A stretch of 64,000 nucleotides of DNA, from assembly GCF_019702945.1 (NCBI RefSeq), contig NZ_AP024749.1, positions 1,798,001 through 1,862,000 on the forward strand. Reading direction: 5' to 3'. Every line of letters starts with the position of its first letter. Positions within the stretch are counted from its first letter, which is position 1. Source of the stretch: Flavobacterium okayamense. GTDB lineage: Bacteria > Bacteroidota > Bacteroidia > Flavobacteriales > Flavobacteriaceae. Shown here one piece after another: positions 44,987 through 54,656 of the stretch. The notes below the pieces were generated by a model. That model was given only the letters and a program-made list of their open reading frames with translations, had not been told where the DNA came from and did not search any database. The position numbers were made by a program, and so were the translations under genes.

Positions 44987-47014
44987 ATGTCTACAACCAC
45001 TTTACTTTTACTTTTTTTATCGGTTTTAGTTGCTGGTGGTTTAGCATACTTTCAATATATTTTTAGAGCCAAAAGTAGATTCAAATTGAATGTATTTTTG
45101 GCTTTTTTACGTTTTCTAGGCTTATTTGGAATTTTACTTTTGCTGATAAACCCAATAATTAAAAGTGTTTCTTATGAAATTAAGAAAACGAATTTACCAG
45201 TATTTATAGATAATTCAGAATCTATTAAAGACTTAAAAGCAAATAATCAAGTAGAAGAAGTACTTAAAGTAATTGAATCAGATAATGAACTAAAAAACAA
45301 ATTTGATATTCAATATTTTTCTTTTGATAGTTCGGTTTCTAATTTGGATTCGCTAAATTTTACTGGCAAACAAACCCAAATTGATGCTATTGCTAGAGAA
45401 ATAAAGCAATTATATCGAAATGAACATTTTCCGGTTTTACTTTTAACCGATGGGAATCAAACTATTGGGAATGATTATGTCTATAGTTTTTCTGAAAATT
45501 CAAAAGTATATCCCATTATTGTTGGCGATACTACAAAAATTTTAGATTGCAAAATCAATCAAATAAACGTTAATAAATATGCTTTTTTAAAGAATAAATT
45601 TCCTGTTGAAGTTTTTGTACAATATAACGATCAAAAATCACTTCCTGCAACAGTTTCAATAAATTTAAATGGAACTATAGTTGCCAAACAAAGTATTACG
45701 TTTACTAATGACAAAAAAGCTCAAAACTTAAATTTCTTATTGGATGCTGATAAAGTTGGACCTAAAAAATACACAGTTTCTATTTCAAGTTCTTTAGAAG
45801 AAAAGAACACTAAAAATAATGCAAAACCTTTTGTTGTTGAAGTTATCGATCAACGAACAGAAGTTGCTATTATTTCAGCAATTAGTCATCCAGATATTGG
45901 TGCTTTAAAAAGAAGTATTGAATCTAATTTACAACGAAAAGTAAGCGTTTTAAAGCCTTCTGATATAAAAAACCTAAACGATTTTAATGTTTTAGTTTTA
46001 TATCAGCCTGATGCTTCTTTTAAATCAGTTTTTGAAGCTAATAAAAATAGTAAAAGAAATGCATTTATAATTACAGGTTTAGCTACAGATTTCACTTTTT
46101 TAAATCTCAACTCAAATGATTTTTCATTTAAAATGAATAATCAAAAAGAAGATTATTTAGCTGTTTTTAATTCAGGTTTTAATCTCTTTTCTTTAAATGA
46201 TATTGGTTTTGAAGAATTTTCTCCTCTTGAAAGTAAATTTGGAACAATTAAAGCTAAAAATAACAACACAAGCTTATTAAATGCTAAGATTCGCAATACA
46301 GAAATTGGTCAGCCTTTTTTTGCTTTTTTAGAAGAAGGAAATGAAAGAAAAGCGTATTTATTTGGTGAAGGCATTTGGAAATGGCGAATGGATTATTATT
46401 TGGAACATAAAAACTTTACTGAGTTTGATGTTTTCATAGACAAAACAATTCAATATCTTAATTCAAATGCTTCTAAGCAATCATTAATTGTTAATACAGA
46501 AAATTTTTATAATTCAGGTGAGCCAATAACAATTACTGCTGAATATTTTAATAAAAATTATGAATTTGACAGAAATGCTAATCTTGAAATTAAACTAATA
46601 AATAAAGAGACTAATATTCAGAAAAATTACAATTTCATTTTAGCAGGAAATGAATATAAAGTAAGTTTGAATGGACTAGACGCTGGTAATTATTCATTTT
46701 CTGTTATTGAAAAGAATTCTAACACTACAAAAAGTGGAACCTTTGAGGTCTTAGCGTTTAATATCGAAAAACAATTTGTAAATCCAGATGTTGACAGATT
46801 ACAACAATTGGCATCCTATACTAACGGAAAATTAGTTTTCCCAAATCAACTTTCAATATTTCTTGGAGATTTAAAACGAGATGAAAACTACAAACCTGTT
46901 GAAAAAGAAGTTGTAAAACAAGCGCCATTGATCGATTGGAAATGGTTATTAATTATAATTGTGTTAGTGTTTTCAATTGAGTGGTTTGTTAGAAAATACA
47001 ACGGTTTAATATAG
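44987..47014 (+). CDS. Membrane protein with VWA-like domain
   Basis: 675 residues. Two N-terminal transmembrane helices (about 5-22 and 34-57), an extracytoplasmic region beginning with a MIDAS-like DNSESI (DxSxS) and LLLTDGNQT, further immunoglobulin-like segments, and a C-terminal transmembrane helix (about 650-668, WLLIIIVLVFSIEWFV). The layout resembles BatA/aerotolerance-like or glutamine-amidotransferase-like membrane proteins of Bacteroidota. Role unknown. Confidence 0.75.
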   Translation: MSTTTLLLLFLSVLVAGGLAYFQYIFRAKSRFKLNVFLAFLRFLGLFGILLLLINPIIKSVSYEIKKTNLPVFIDNSESIKDLKANNQVEEVLKVIESDNELKNKFDIQYFSFDSSVSNLDSLNFTGKQTQIDAIAREIKQLYRNEHFPVLLLTDGNQTIGNDYVYSFSENSKVYPIIVGDTTKILDCKINQINVNKYAFLKNKFPVEVFVQYNDQKSLPATVSINLNGTIVAKQSITFTNDKKAQNLNFLLDADKVGPKKYTVSISSSLEEKNTKNNAKPFVVEVIDQRTEVAIISAISHPDIGALKRSIESNLQRKVSVLKPSDIKNLNDFNVLVLYQPDASFKSVFEANKNSKRNAFIITGLATDFTFLNLNSNDFSFKMNNQKEDYLAVFNSGFNLFSLNDIGFEEFSPLESKFGTIKAKNNNTSLLNAKIRNTEIGQPFFAFLEEGNERKAYLFGEGIWKWRMDYYLEHKNFTEFDVFIDKTIQYLNSNASKQSLIVNTENFYNSGEPITITAEYFNKNYEFDRNANLEIKLINKETNIQKNYNFILAGNEYKVSLNGLDAGNYSFSVIEKNSNTTKSGTFEVLAFNIEKQFVNPDVDRLQQLASYTNGKLVFPNQLSIFLGDLKRDENYKPVEKEVVKQAPLIDWKWLLIIIVLVFSIEWFVRKYNGLI

Positions 47015-47100
47015 CTTAAGTTAATTTTAAGAATCAACTAAGTTGTTCTTAAGATTTTAAAAAAGAAGATTATAGATTTTTGTAAAATAAATCTATAATC

Positions 47101-49050
47101 ATGAAGAAGAATTCTGGAAGATATTTATTAACTTTTAAGTTTATCATTGGTTTTTTAACAATTTCATTAGTAATAAGGTTTGCTTTTTTATTTTGGCAAA
47201 TTTCAGATATAAAACTAACCTTATTAAGTTTTTTACGAATTATTGCAACAGGTTTCTTTTTTGATATTGGCGTATTGTCGTTTATCTTACTTTTTATTAA
47301 TTTTTATACATTAATTCTTCCAAATAAATACGTTGGTTCTTATTTCGATAAATTAATAGTTTATACTGGCTTTTTCTTAATTACAACAGTTTTAGTATTT
47401 ACTTTTTTTGCCGAGATAACTTTCTGGGAAGAATTTCATTGTAGGTTTAATTTTGTTGCGGTTGATTATTTGATTTATACTTATGAAGTTGTACAAAATA
47501 TAAATGAATCTTATCCATTAATTATCTTAATTCCATCAATATTTTTTATTGTTTTTTTAATTTTTATATCTCTAAAAAGAACAAACACTTTTAAAGTAAT
47601 ATTTAATTCAAAAAGTTTACTATCTACTAAATTAATTTTCTTTTTTACAACTGTTTTTTTAGCATTATTTTATGGTCTATATATAAAAAACAACCAAGCT
47701 GAGTTATCATCAAATCGATATGAAAATGAAATTTCAAAAGCTGGGATTTATTCGTTTTTTTCAGAATTGAAGAATAATAAGCTTGATTTTAAAACATTCT
47801 ATCAAAATATTGATGATAACAAAGCTTTTGCAATATTAAAGGATAAGTTGCAAAATGAAAATACAATTTTTATTCCTCAAGATTCTTTATCTATAAAACG
47901 TAACATAGTGGATACTTTAGAAGAAAGGAAGCCAAATGTAATTTTTATTTTGATGGAGAGTATGAGTGCTGATTTTATGAAAACATTTGGTAATCATAAT
48001 GATATAACACCTTTTTTAGATAGTATTGCTAACAATAGTTTGTTTTTTGAAAATTTATATGCAACCGGAAATAGAACAGTAAGAGGAATGGAAGCCGTTA
48101 CTTTGTCTATTTCTCCTACACCAGGTCAAAGTATTGTTAAGAGGCCAAATAATTCAAATTTATATACGATAGGTTCAGTTTTTAGAGAGAAAAATTATAC
48201 ATGTAATTTCTTTTACGGAGGTGATGGATATTTTGATAATATGAATTCTTTTTATGGCGGAAATGGATTTAATATTTTTGATAGAGGTAGAGGAAGTATT
48301 TTATCTGATGATATAAAAACAAAAAGAACTAATATTAATGATGAAGAAGTTACACATGAAAATGCTTGGGGAATTTGTGATGAAGATATTTATAACAAAA
48401 TGATAATCGAAGCAGATAGATGTTATAAAAATAAAGAACGTTTTTTTAATTTTATCATGACAACATCTAATCATAGGCCTTATACATATCCTAGCGGGAA
48501 AATAGATATTCCTTCTGGAACTTCACGAAATGGTGCTGTAAAATACAGTGATTTTGCACTTTCTCAACTACTAGAAAAAGCAAAGAAAAAGCCTTGGTTT
48601 GAAAATACTGTTTTTGTTTTAATTGCAGATCATTGTGCTAGTAGTGCGGGGAAGGATGAAATTAATGTTAAAAATTACCATATTCCAGCTTTTATTTTTG
48701 GTGCCAATGTAAAATCAAAAAAAACACCTGTTTTATGTAGTCAAATAGATATTTTCCCAACATTATTTTCTCAATTAAATTGGAATTATGAATCAAATTT
48801 CTTCGGGCAAAATGTTTTAAATAAAGAATATGAACCAAGAGCTTTGATTGCTACTTATCTAAAATTAGGATTATTGAAAAAGAATAATTCATTATGTATA
48901 CTTTCAAACAAGAAAGAATGTAACCAATATAAATGGGATAATAAAACAAATGAACTAGTAAAAGTAAATAGCAATTCTATACTTAATCAAGAAACTATTG
49001 CATGGTATCAAGTTGCCGACTATCTTTATAAGAATAATAAATTAAATTAA
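47101..49050 (+). CDS. LtaS-type sulfatase/phosphoglycerol transferase membrane protein
   Basis: 649 residues. About five transmembrane helices (1-200) are followed by an extracytoplasmic alkaline-phosphatase-fold domain. Metal and catalytic motifs: FILMESMSADFMKTFG (Glu ligand), GNRTVRGMEA (nucleophilic Thr), VFVLIADHCAS (Asp-His ligands). Likely transfers phospho-alcohol groups onto envelope glycans or lipids; the substrate is not predictable. Confidence 0.88.
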   Translation: MKKNSGRYLLTFKFIIGFLTISLVIRFAFLFWQISDIKLTLLSFLRIIATGFFFDIGVLSFILLFINFYTLILPNKYVGSYFDKLIVYTGFFLITTVLVFTFFAEITFWEEFHCRFNFVAVDYLIYTYEVVQNINESYPLIILIPSIFFIVFLIFISLKRTNTFKVIFNSKSLLSTKLIFFFTTVFLALFYGLYIKNNQAELSSNRYENEISKAGIYSFFSELKNNKLDFKTFYQNIDDNKAFAILKDKLQNENTIFIPQDSLSIKRNIVDTLEERKPNVIFILMESMSADFMKTFGNHNDITPFLDSIANNSLFFENLYATGNRTVRGMEAVTLSISPTPGQSIVKRPNNSNLYTIGSVFREKNYTCNFFYGGDGYFDNMNSFYGGNGFNIFDRGRGSILSDDIKTKRTNINDEEVTHENAWGICDEDIYNKMIIEADRCYKNKERFFNFIMTTSNHRPYTYPSGKIDIPSGTSRNGAVKYSDFALSQLLEKAKKKPWFENTVFVLIADHCASSAGKDEINVKNYHIPAFIFGANVKSKKTPVLCSQIDIFPTLFSQLNWNYESNFFGQNVLNKEYEPRALIATYLKLGLLKKNNSLCILSNKKECNQYKWDNKTNELVKVNSNSILNQETIAWYQVADYLYKNNKLN

Positions 49051-49122
49051 TATTAGCTTAAGAATCAAATTTAGCATACTATTTGCTCTAATAAATTGTT
49101 TAATTTGTATAAAATAATTAGA

Positions 49123-49557
49123 ATGAAAAAGTTTTTAATTTTAATAGTATTGTTTCTAAGTTCACTTGGATTTTCACAAGATTGGAAATATAATTTTGAG
49201 GATGCTAAGAAAATTGCTACAGAGGAAGGAAAGAATATAGTGATGATTTTTTCTGGATCTGATTGGTGTGCACCTTGTATGCGATTAGAAAAAAATATTT
49301 GGCAATCTGAAGAATTTAAAAATGAATCTGCAGAAAAGTGGGTTTTATTAAAACTAAATTTCCCTAGAAAAAAAGCAAACCAACTTTCCCAAGAACAAAC
49401 AAATCACAATAGAGCTTTAGCAGAAAAATATAATAAAGAAGGTAGTTTTCCTTTAGTGATTATTATGCAATCGGATGGTAAAATTTTAGGAAAACTAGGT
49501 TTTAAAAATGTAGATCCTAAAGAGTATATTTCTTTAATGGAAGCTTTTGAAAAATAA
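49123..49557 (+). CDS. Secreted thioredoxin-like protein
   Basis: 144 residues; signal peptide MKKFLILIVLFLSSLGFSQ, then a thioredoxin fold with active-site WCAPC at residues 48-52 and a cis-Pro loop in GSFPLVIIM. Probably a periplasmic disulfide reductase. The ATG at 49123 begins the signal; an upstream start at 49096 is less likely. Its stop is 1 bp from the apbE start, placing it in a tight redox operon. Confidence 0.88.
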   Translation: MKKFLILIVLFLSSLGFSQDWKYNFEDAKKIATEEGKNIVMIFSGSDWCAPCMRLEKNIWQSEEFKNESAEKWVLLKLNFPRKKANQLSQEQTNHNRALAEKYNKEGSFPLVIIMQSDGKILGKLGFKNVDPKEYISLMEAFEK

Positions 49558-49558
49558 T

Positions 49559-50542
49559 ATGAAAAATTACTTTTTGCTTTTATTATTACTTTCTACTTTT
49601 TCTTTTGGACAAATTGTTCATAAGAAAAAGGCTAGCTTGTTAGGAAGTCCTTTCGAGGTTACAGTAATAGCAAAAGATTCTGTAGAAGGTGAATCATTCT
49701 GTAATAAGGCAATAGAAGAAGTTAAACGTATAGAAAATTTAATTTCCGATTGGATTCCCGCAACTGAAATTTCAAATGTAAATAAGTATGCAGGAGTAAA
49801 ACCTATTATAGTTAAAAAAGAAGTTTTTGATTTAGTAGAGCGTTCTCTCCAAATCTCAAGGTTAACAGACGGTGCTTTTGACATCAGTTACGCATCAATG
49901 GATAGAATTTGGAATTTTGATGGTTCAATGAAAAAAATGCCTACTCCTGAAGAAATTAAAGCTTCAGTTAGTAAGGTAGGCTATCAAAACGTAATTTTAG
50001 ACAAAGAAAATTCAACCATTTTTTTAAAAAATAAAGGAATGAAACTTGGGCTAGGAGGAATAGGTCAAGGATATATTGCAGACAAGATTAAAGAGTTATT
50101 ACAAAGCAAAGGGTGTGTTGGAGGAGTTATAAATGTTTCAGGAGACATAAATACATGGGGTTATCAATTAGATGGAACCCCTTGGACAGTTGCAATTGTT
50201 AATCCAATGAATAAATCAAAAGTTTTTGCAACTTTCCCTTTAATAGATAGTGCTGTAGAAACATCGGGTAGTTACGAGAAGTTTGTAGTTTTTAATGGAA
50301 AACGATATTCACATATTATCGATCCTAGAACAGGATATCCAGCTAGTGGTTTAGTTAGTGTTTCTGTGTTTGCAAAAAAAACTGAGTTGGCTGATGCTTT
50401 AGCAACTTCAATTTTTGTTATGGGAAAGGATGTAGGGTTAGATTTTATTAATCAGCTTCCTGGAATTGAATGTATTCTAGTAGATGATAAAGGTGAAGTT
50501 TTTACTTCAAAAAATATAGATATTAAGAAATACCAAAATTAG
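49559..50542 (+). CDS. apbE: FAD:protein FMN transferase
   Basis: Attaches FMN to Thr/Ser of exported proteins through a phosphoester bond. About 327 residues with a signal peptide (MKNYFLLLLLLSTFSFGQ) and the ApbE motifs GLGGIGQGYIADK, VINVSGDINTWG, ETSGSYEKF and SHIIDPRTGYP. ATG 49559 follows the thioredoxin stop by 1 bp; the DUF4266 gene begins at the base after its own stop. The flavinylated substrate should be encoded nearby. Confidence 0.93.
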   Translation: MKNYFLLLLLLSTFSFGQIVHKKKASLLGSPFEVTVIAKDSVEGESFCNKAIEEVKRIENLISDWIPATEISNVNKYAGVKPIIVKKEVFDLVERSLQISRLTDGAFDISYASMDRIWNFDGSMKKMPTPEEIKASVSKVGYQNVILDKENSTIFLKNKGMKLGLGGIGQGYIADKIKELLQSKGCVGGVINVSGDINTWGYQLDGTPWTVAIVNPMNKSKVFATFPLIDSAVETSGSYEKFVVFNGKRYSHIIDPRTGYPASGLVSVSVFAKKTELADALATSIFVMGKDVGLDFINQLPGIECILVDDKGEVFTSKNIDIKKYQN

Positions 50543-50752
50543 ATGAAGAGTTTAGGAATAATAGTATTGTTACTATTTGCTTTGCAATCTTGTAACACTG
50601 TTAAAGAGTACGACAAGCAATATATTAATGATCCGGATATGAAGCTTTCTGCAAAACAAGTAGAAAGATTTGAAACAAATTTTCAAGTATATAGAGAAGC
50701 AGCTGCTGGTGCAAATGGTGGAAAAACTGGCGGTGGTTGCGGCTGTAATTAA
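50543..50752 (+). CDS. DUF4266 lipoprotein with Cys-rich C-terminus
   Basis: 69 residues: lipoprotein signal MKSLGIIVLLLFALQSC (Cys at 17), the DUF4266 core NDPDMKLS...YREAAAG, and a Gly-rich tail ending GGGCGCN. The two terminal cysteines look fit for metal or redox chemistry. It is tightly linked to apbE and DUF3570, a combination known to co-occur; the function of the set is not established. Confidence 0.85.
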   Translation: MKSLGIIVLLLFALQSCNTVKEYDKQYINDPDMKLSAKQVERFETNFQVYREAAAGANGGKTGGGCGCN

Positions 50753-50763
50753 TTGATGACAAA

Positions 50764-52080
50764 ATGAAATTTAAATTTTTTATACTTCTATTCTTTGTAG
50801 CTTTTTTTACTCAAGCTCAAGAATCCGATTCAACAGATGTTGCCTATAAAAAACGTGTATTGGAAAGTACCGAAATAGATTTTCTAGCCAGTTATTATAA
50901 ACAAGATGGTATTCATTCTGCAGTTGCTGGAGGTAATGGAATGGAAGATCTAACAGACATAACACCTACAATTGTTGTTTCAGTTCCGCTTAATGAAGAT
51001 GATGTATTAACGGCTGATGCTGGAATTTCAGCATACTCATCTGCTTCTTCTGGTAATATTAATCCGTTTGATAGTGCTACACCTAGTCCATGGCAGGCAA
51101 GTTCAGGAGCTTCAGCACAAGATGTTTTAACTACTTTAGTTGTAAATTATAGTCATAGTTCTGATGATAGAAATACAGTTTGGAATGCTCATCTTTCAGG
51201 TTCGGTTGAATATGATTATTCATCTATAGGTTTTGGAGGTGGATTAACTAAATTGTTTAATGATAAAAATACAGAAGTAAATATTTCAGCAAATGTTTAT
51301 TTAGATACTTGGAGTCCAATTTATCCAAAGGAATTACAAGATTATGCCGATAATGGCTTAGGTGGAGGAATTTTTAATAATTTTTCAATTTCATCAACTT
51401 CATTAACACCTTATAATCCTTCAAGTTTTAAATTTCACGATCAAAAAAATAGAAATTCATATTCATTATCATTTAGTTTTAGTCAAGTATTAACTAAGAA
51501 AGTTCAATTTTCAATTTTTGCAGATGTTTTACAACAGCAAGGACTTTTATCTACACCTTATCAAAGAGTATATTTTGCAGATAAAAATGATTATTTTATA
51601 AATGAATTTCAACTCGCAGATGATATAGAACGCTTACCTGATAGTCGTTTTAAAATTCCTTTGGGAACAAGATGGAATTTTTATTTAAACGAACGATTTG
51701 CAATAAGAACTTATTTTAGATATTATTGGGACAATTGGGGAATAGATTCGCAAACCGCAAGTTTAGAAATACCAATTAAATTATCGACTAGGTTTACAGT
51801 TTATCCAATGTATCGCTATTATACACAAAATCAATCTAAGTATTTTGCGCCATTTGAAAAACATTTGTCAACAGAGGAATATTATACTTCAGATTATGAT
51901 TTATCAACATTTAATGCTAATCAATATGGATTAGGTATAAATTATACTGACATCTTTATGGGAAGTAAAATTTGGAAATTTGGATTGAAAAATATCGATT
52001 TAAGATTTAATCATTATAGCAGAAGTGATGGTTTAAATGCTAATATAATATCCTTCGGAATTAAATTTGTACAGCAATAA
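50764..52080 (+). CDS. DUF3570 outer-membrane-like protein
   Basis: 438 residues; signal peptide (MKFKFFILLFFVAFFTQAQ) and a repetitive beta-rich body with many aromatic-ended strands and a C-terminal Phe-x-Lys-Phe-Val type ending, suggesting an outer-membrane beta barrel. Residues 114-117 read SGAS, close to the [ST]GA[ST] motif flavinylated by ApbE enzymes. It overlaps the response regulator start by one base. Confidence 0.8.
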   Translation: MKFKFFILLFFVAFFTQAQESDSTDVAYKKRVLESTEIDFLASYYKQDGIHSAVAGGNGMEDLTDITPTIVVSVPLNEDDVLTADAGISAYSSASSGNINPFDSATPSPWQASSGASAQDVLTTLVVNYSHSSDDRNTVWNAHLSGSVEYDYSSIGFGGGLTKLFNDKNTEVNISANVYLDTWSPIYPKELQDYADNGLGGGIFNNFSISSTSLTPYNPSSFKFHDQKNRNSYSLSFSFSQVLTKKVQFSIFADVLQQQGLLSTPYQRVYFADKNDYFINEFQLADDIERLPDSRFKIPLGTRWNFYLNERFAIRTYFRYYWDNWGIDSQTASLEIPIKLSTRFTVYPMYRYYTQNQSKYFAPFEKHLSTEEYYTSDYDLSTFNANQYGLGINYTDIFMGSKIWKFGLKNIDLRFNHYSRSDGLNANIISFGIKFVQQ

Positions 52081-52742
52081 TGCGATTGTTAATTGTAGAA
52101 GATGAAATAGGAATTCAAAATTTTCTAAAACAAGGTTTAGAAGAAGAAGGCTTTATTGTAGATACAGCTTCAAACGGTATTGAAGGATTAGATAAGTTTT
52201 CAACTGGAAATTACGATTTACTATTGTTAGATTGGATGATGCCTCAATTAACTGGTTTAGAATTGTGTAAAAAAATAAGAGAAACCAATTCTCAAGTTCC
52301 TATAATTTTTTTAACGGCTAAAGACACGGTTCAAGAAACTATTGAAGGACTAAAATCAGGTGCAAATGATTATATAAAAAAACCTTTTAGTTTTGAAGAA
52401 CTCTTAGAGCGTATTAAGATTCATTTTCGTAATGATTTAGAGGAGAAGGTTTTAAAGTTAGGAAATATAACTTTAAATAAAGACAAACATCAAGTTTTTA
52501 CTAATGAAAAAGAAGTATCTTTAACACAACGCGAATTTGAATTATTAGAGTATCTCATCAAAAATAAAGGTAAAGTTTGTACTAGAACAAATATCATAGA
52601 AGATGTTTGGGATATTCACTTTGAATACGATACAGGTGTTATTGACGTTTTTATGAATGCTATTAGAAAGAAACTCAATTTATCCAAAGATGAAGAGTTA
52701 ATAAAAACAATAAGAGGTGTAGGTTACATTGCAAATGATTAA
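52080..52742 (+). CDS. OmpR-family response regulator
   Basis: 220 residues. Receiver domain with VEDE at 6-9, phosphoacceptor D51 in LLLLDWMMP and the conserved Lys in IKKPFSFEELL; C-terminal winged helix from about residue 125 (LTQREFELLEYL, IRGVGY). Overlaps the DUF3570 gene by one base and the kinase gene by several bases. Closest in kind to CusR/CopR-type regulators, consistent with the metal-efflux genes downstream. Confidence 0.93.
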   Translation: MRLLIVEDEIGIQNFLKQGLEEEGFIVDTASNGIEGLDKFSTGNYDLLLLDWMMPQLTGLELCKKIRETNSQVPIIFLTAKDTVQETIEGLKSGANDYIKKPFSFEELLERIKIHFRNDLEEKVLKLGNITLNKDKHQVFTNEKEVSLTQREFELLEYLIKNKGKVCTRTNIIEDVWDIHFEYDTGVIDVFMNAIRKKLNLSKDEELIKTIRGVGYIAND

Positions 52743-54135
52743 ATTTTTTCCTTTTTCTTTTAAAAATAGAATTGCTTTTAACTACATAGTAAGTGGTTCA
52801 ATATTAATTGGATTGGTTTTTTTCTTTATATTTCAAATTGTTAAGTATAGTGTTAATCAGCATATAGATGAAGAAGTACATGAAGAATTATTTAAACATT
52901 TAAATGATGTAACATTAGACGCTAATGATACATATTTAATTCAAGTTGATCAATGGCGTGCACGCGAACATAATTCAATTACAGTAAATCCCGTATTTGT
53001 TCAGTTTTACGATAACAATAAATTAGAAATTGACAAATCTCCAAATTTAAAAGACGCTAATCTTCAATTATTAGACGATTCAAAAAATGATGAGTTTATT
53101 AATTCAACTTTGAATAAAATTCCCATTCGTCAAATCCAAACTCCAATTGTAAATAATAATTTAACCGTTGGTTATGTTGTTGTTGCGATGTCTTTAGAAG
53201 ATTTAGAAATAGTCGCTATTTTAGAAAATATTCTTTTAATTTCTTTTCCTATAATTTTAGTTTTTCTATTCTTATTTGCCCGATTTTTTGCAGGGAAAAG
53301 TATTAAACCTGTTAGTACAATTATTGAAACTTCTAGTTTAATTACAAAAGATAATTTAAATACAAGAATCCCATTGCCTGTTAATAAAGATGAATTATAT
53401 GTATTATCGCAAAATATAAATAATTTATTAGACCGAATTGAGAATGCAATTCAAAGAGAAAAGCAATTCACTTCAGATGCATCACATGAATTACGAACAC
53501 CTCTAGCAGTTATTAAAGGAACTTTAGAAGTTTTGATTAGAAAACCAAGAACAACTGATGAATACAACGAAAAAATAAATTATTGTATCAAAGAAGTAGA
53601 TCGTATTAATAACCTAGTGGATCAATTATTGCTATTAGCTAGGTTTGAAAACCAAAATCAAAACATCAAAAGTGAAGAAGTGTTTTTAGATGCATTATTA
53701 CTAGATACAGTTTCAAGATTTTCAAATCAATTAAAAGAAAAAAATATAAGTATTAAAACTAGTCTAGAACAAGATTGTGTTATTTTGTCAGATAGTTATT
53801 TGATTTCTATAGTTTTCAATAATTTAATTTCTAATGCCATTAAATATTCTAGAAATGATGAAAAAATAGATTTGATTTTAAAATCACAGTTGAGCAATTA
53901 TCAATTTATAGTTAAAGATAATGGTGTTGGTATTTCCAAAGATGATTTAAATAAAATTTTCGATTCTTTCTATCGATCAAATCCTTCAAACCATCCCGAT
54001 ATTAAAGGAACCGGAATTGGCCTTTCCATTGTAAAAAGATTATGTGATTTGTTAAAAATTGATATTTCAATTCAAAGTAATTTAGGAGTTGGAACAACTG
54101 TTAATTTGATTTTTAATAAAAGTAATCCTAAGTAA
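52735..54135 (+). CDS. Sensor histidine kinase
   Basis: About 466 residues. Transmembrane helix at about 12-33, a periplasmic sensor region (about 35-160), a second helix (about 163-186), HAMP, H-box DASHELRTPLAVIKG, N-box NNLISNAIKYS, G1 DNGVGIS and G2 GTGIGLSIVKRL. Start at ATG 52735. Partner of the preceding regulator; the sensed signal is not evident but could be a metal or envelope redox state. Confidence 0.93.
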   Translation: MIKFFPFSFKNRIAFNYIVSGSILIGLVFFFIFQIVKYSVNQHIDEEVHEELFKHLNDVTLDANDTYLIQVDQWRAREHNSITVNPVFVQFYDNNKLEIDKSPNLKDANLQLLDDSKNDEFINSTLNKIPIRQIQTPIVNNNLTVGYVVVAMSLEDLEIVAILENILLISFPIILVFLFLFARFFAGKSIKPVSTIIETSSLITKDNLNTRIPLPVNKDELYVLSQNINNLLDRIENAIQREKQFTSDASHELRTPLAVIKGTLEVLIRKPRTTDEYNEKINYCIKEVDRINNLVDQLLLLARFENQNQNIKSEEVFLDALLLDTVSRFSNQLKEKNISIKTSLEQDCVILSDSYLISIVFNNLISNAIKYSRNDEKIDLILKSQLSNYQFIVKDNGVGISKDDLNKIFDSFYRSNPSNHPDIKGTGIGLSIVKRLCDLLKIDISIQSNLGVGTTVNLIFNKSNPK

Positions 54136-54189
54136 AAATTAAGATATTCTATATTTATTATCACTACATTTGTAATAGAGAATATATTA

Positions 54190-54564
54190 ATGAAAAAAAT
54201 AATTGCCATATTTTTAATAACCATATTTTTGTGTGCCAACACATCAATAGGGCAATTATTTAAAGTTCCTAATTTAATAGAACATTTTAAAGAACATCAA
54301 AATGAAATCGGTTCAAAGTCTATTTCTTTTGTAGCTTTTTTAAAGCTTCACTATTCTAAAACTTCCGAAAATAATCAGCAAGAGCATCAAGATTTACCAT
54401 TCAAGACTCTTGATAATGTGGTAAGTGTTTTTACTTTTTGTTTTTCTCAGTTTCATCTTGAATTTACAAAGCCCTTAATAGAGAACAAAAAGAAATTTTT
54501 CTACAAAAATTCATTCAAATCTAAGTTAACTACTTCTATTTGGTTACCGCCTAAGTTAGTCTAA
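54190..54564 (+). CDS. Small secreted protein of metal-efflux operons
   Basis: 124 residues with a signal peptide (MKKIIAIFLITIFLCANTSIGQ). The mature part (LFKVPNLIEHFKEHQNEIG, SFVAFLKLHY, HQDLPFKT and the end TSIWLPPKLV) matches a pattern I recognise from short proteins that commonly precede CusA genes in Bacteroidota. Several His residues could bind metal. Function unproven. Confidence 0.7.
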   Translation: MKKIIAIFLITIFLCANTSIGQLFKVPNLIEHFKEHQNEIGSKSISFVAFLKLHYSKTSENNQQEHQDLPFKTLDNVVSVFTFCFSQFHLEFTKPLIENKKKFFYKNSFKSKLTTSIWLPPKLV

Positions 54565-54609
54565 CATTTATCCATTAAATAAAACGATTTATCGTTTCTT
54601 AATTGTATT

Positions 54610-54624
54610 TGTCAAATTTTGACA
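54610..54624. promoter_or_regulatory. Inverted repeat upstream of the efflux pump gene
   Basis: TGTCAAA-T-TTTGACA, two perfect 7-bp arms around a single base, 33 bp before the cusA-type start. It may be an operator for the adjacent OmpR-family regulator or another repressor; no second copy was located. Confidence 0.4.
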
Positions 54625-54656
54625 GATGCTGTTTTTAACTTTATTAATGAAAAGAA

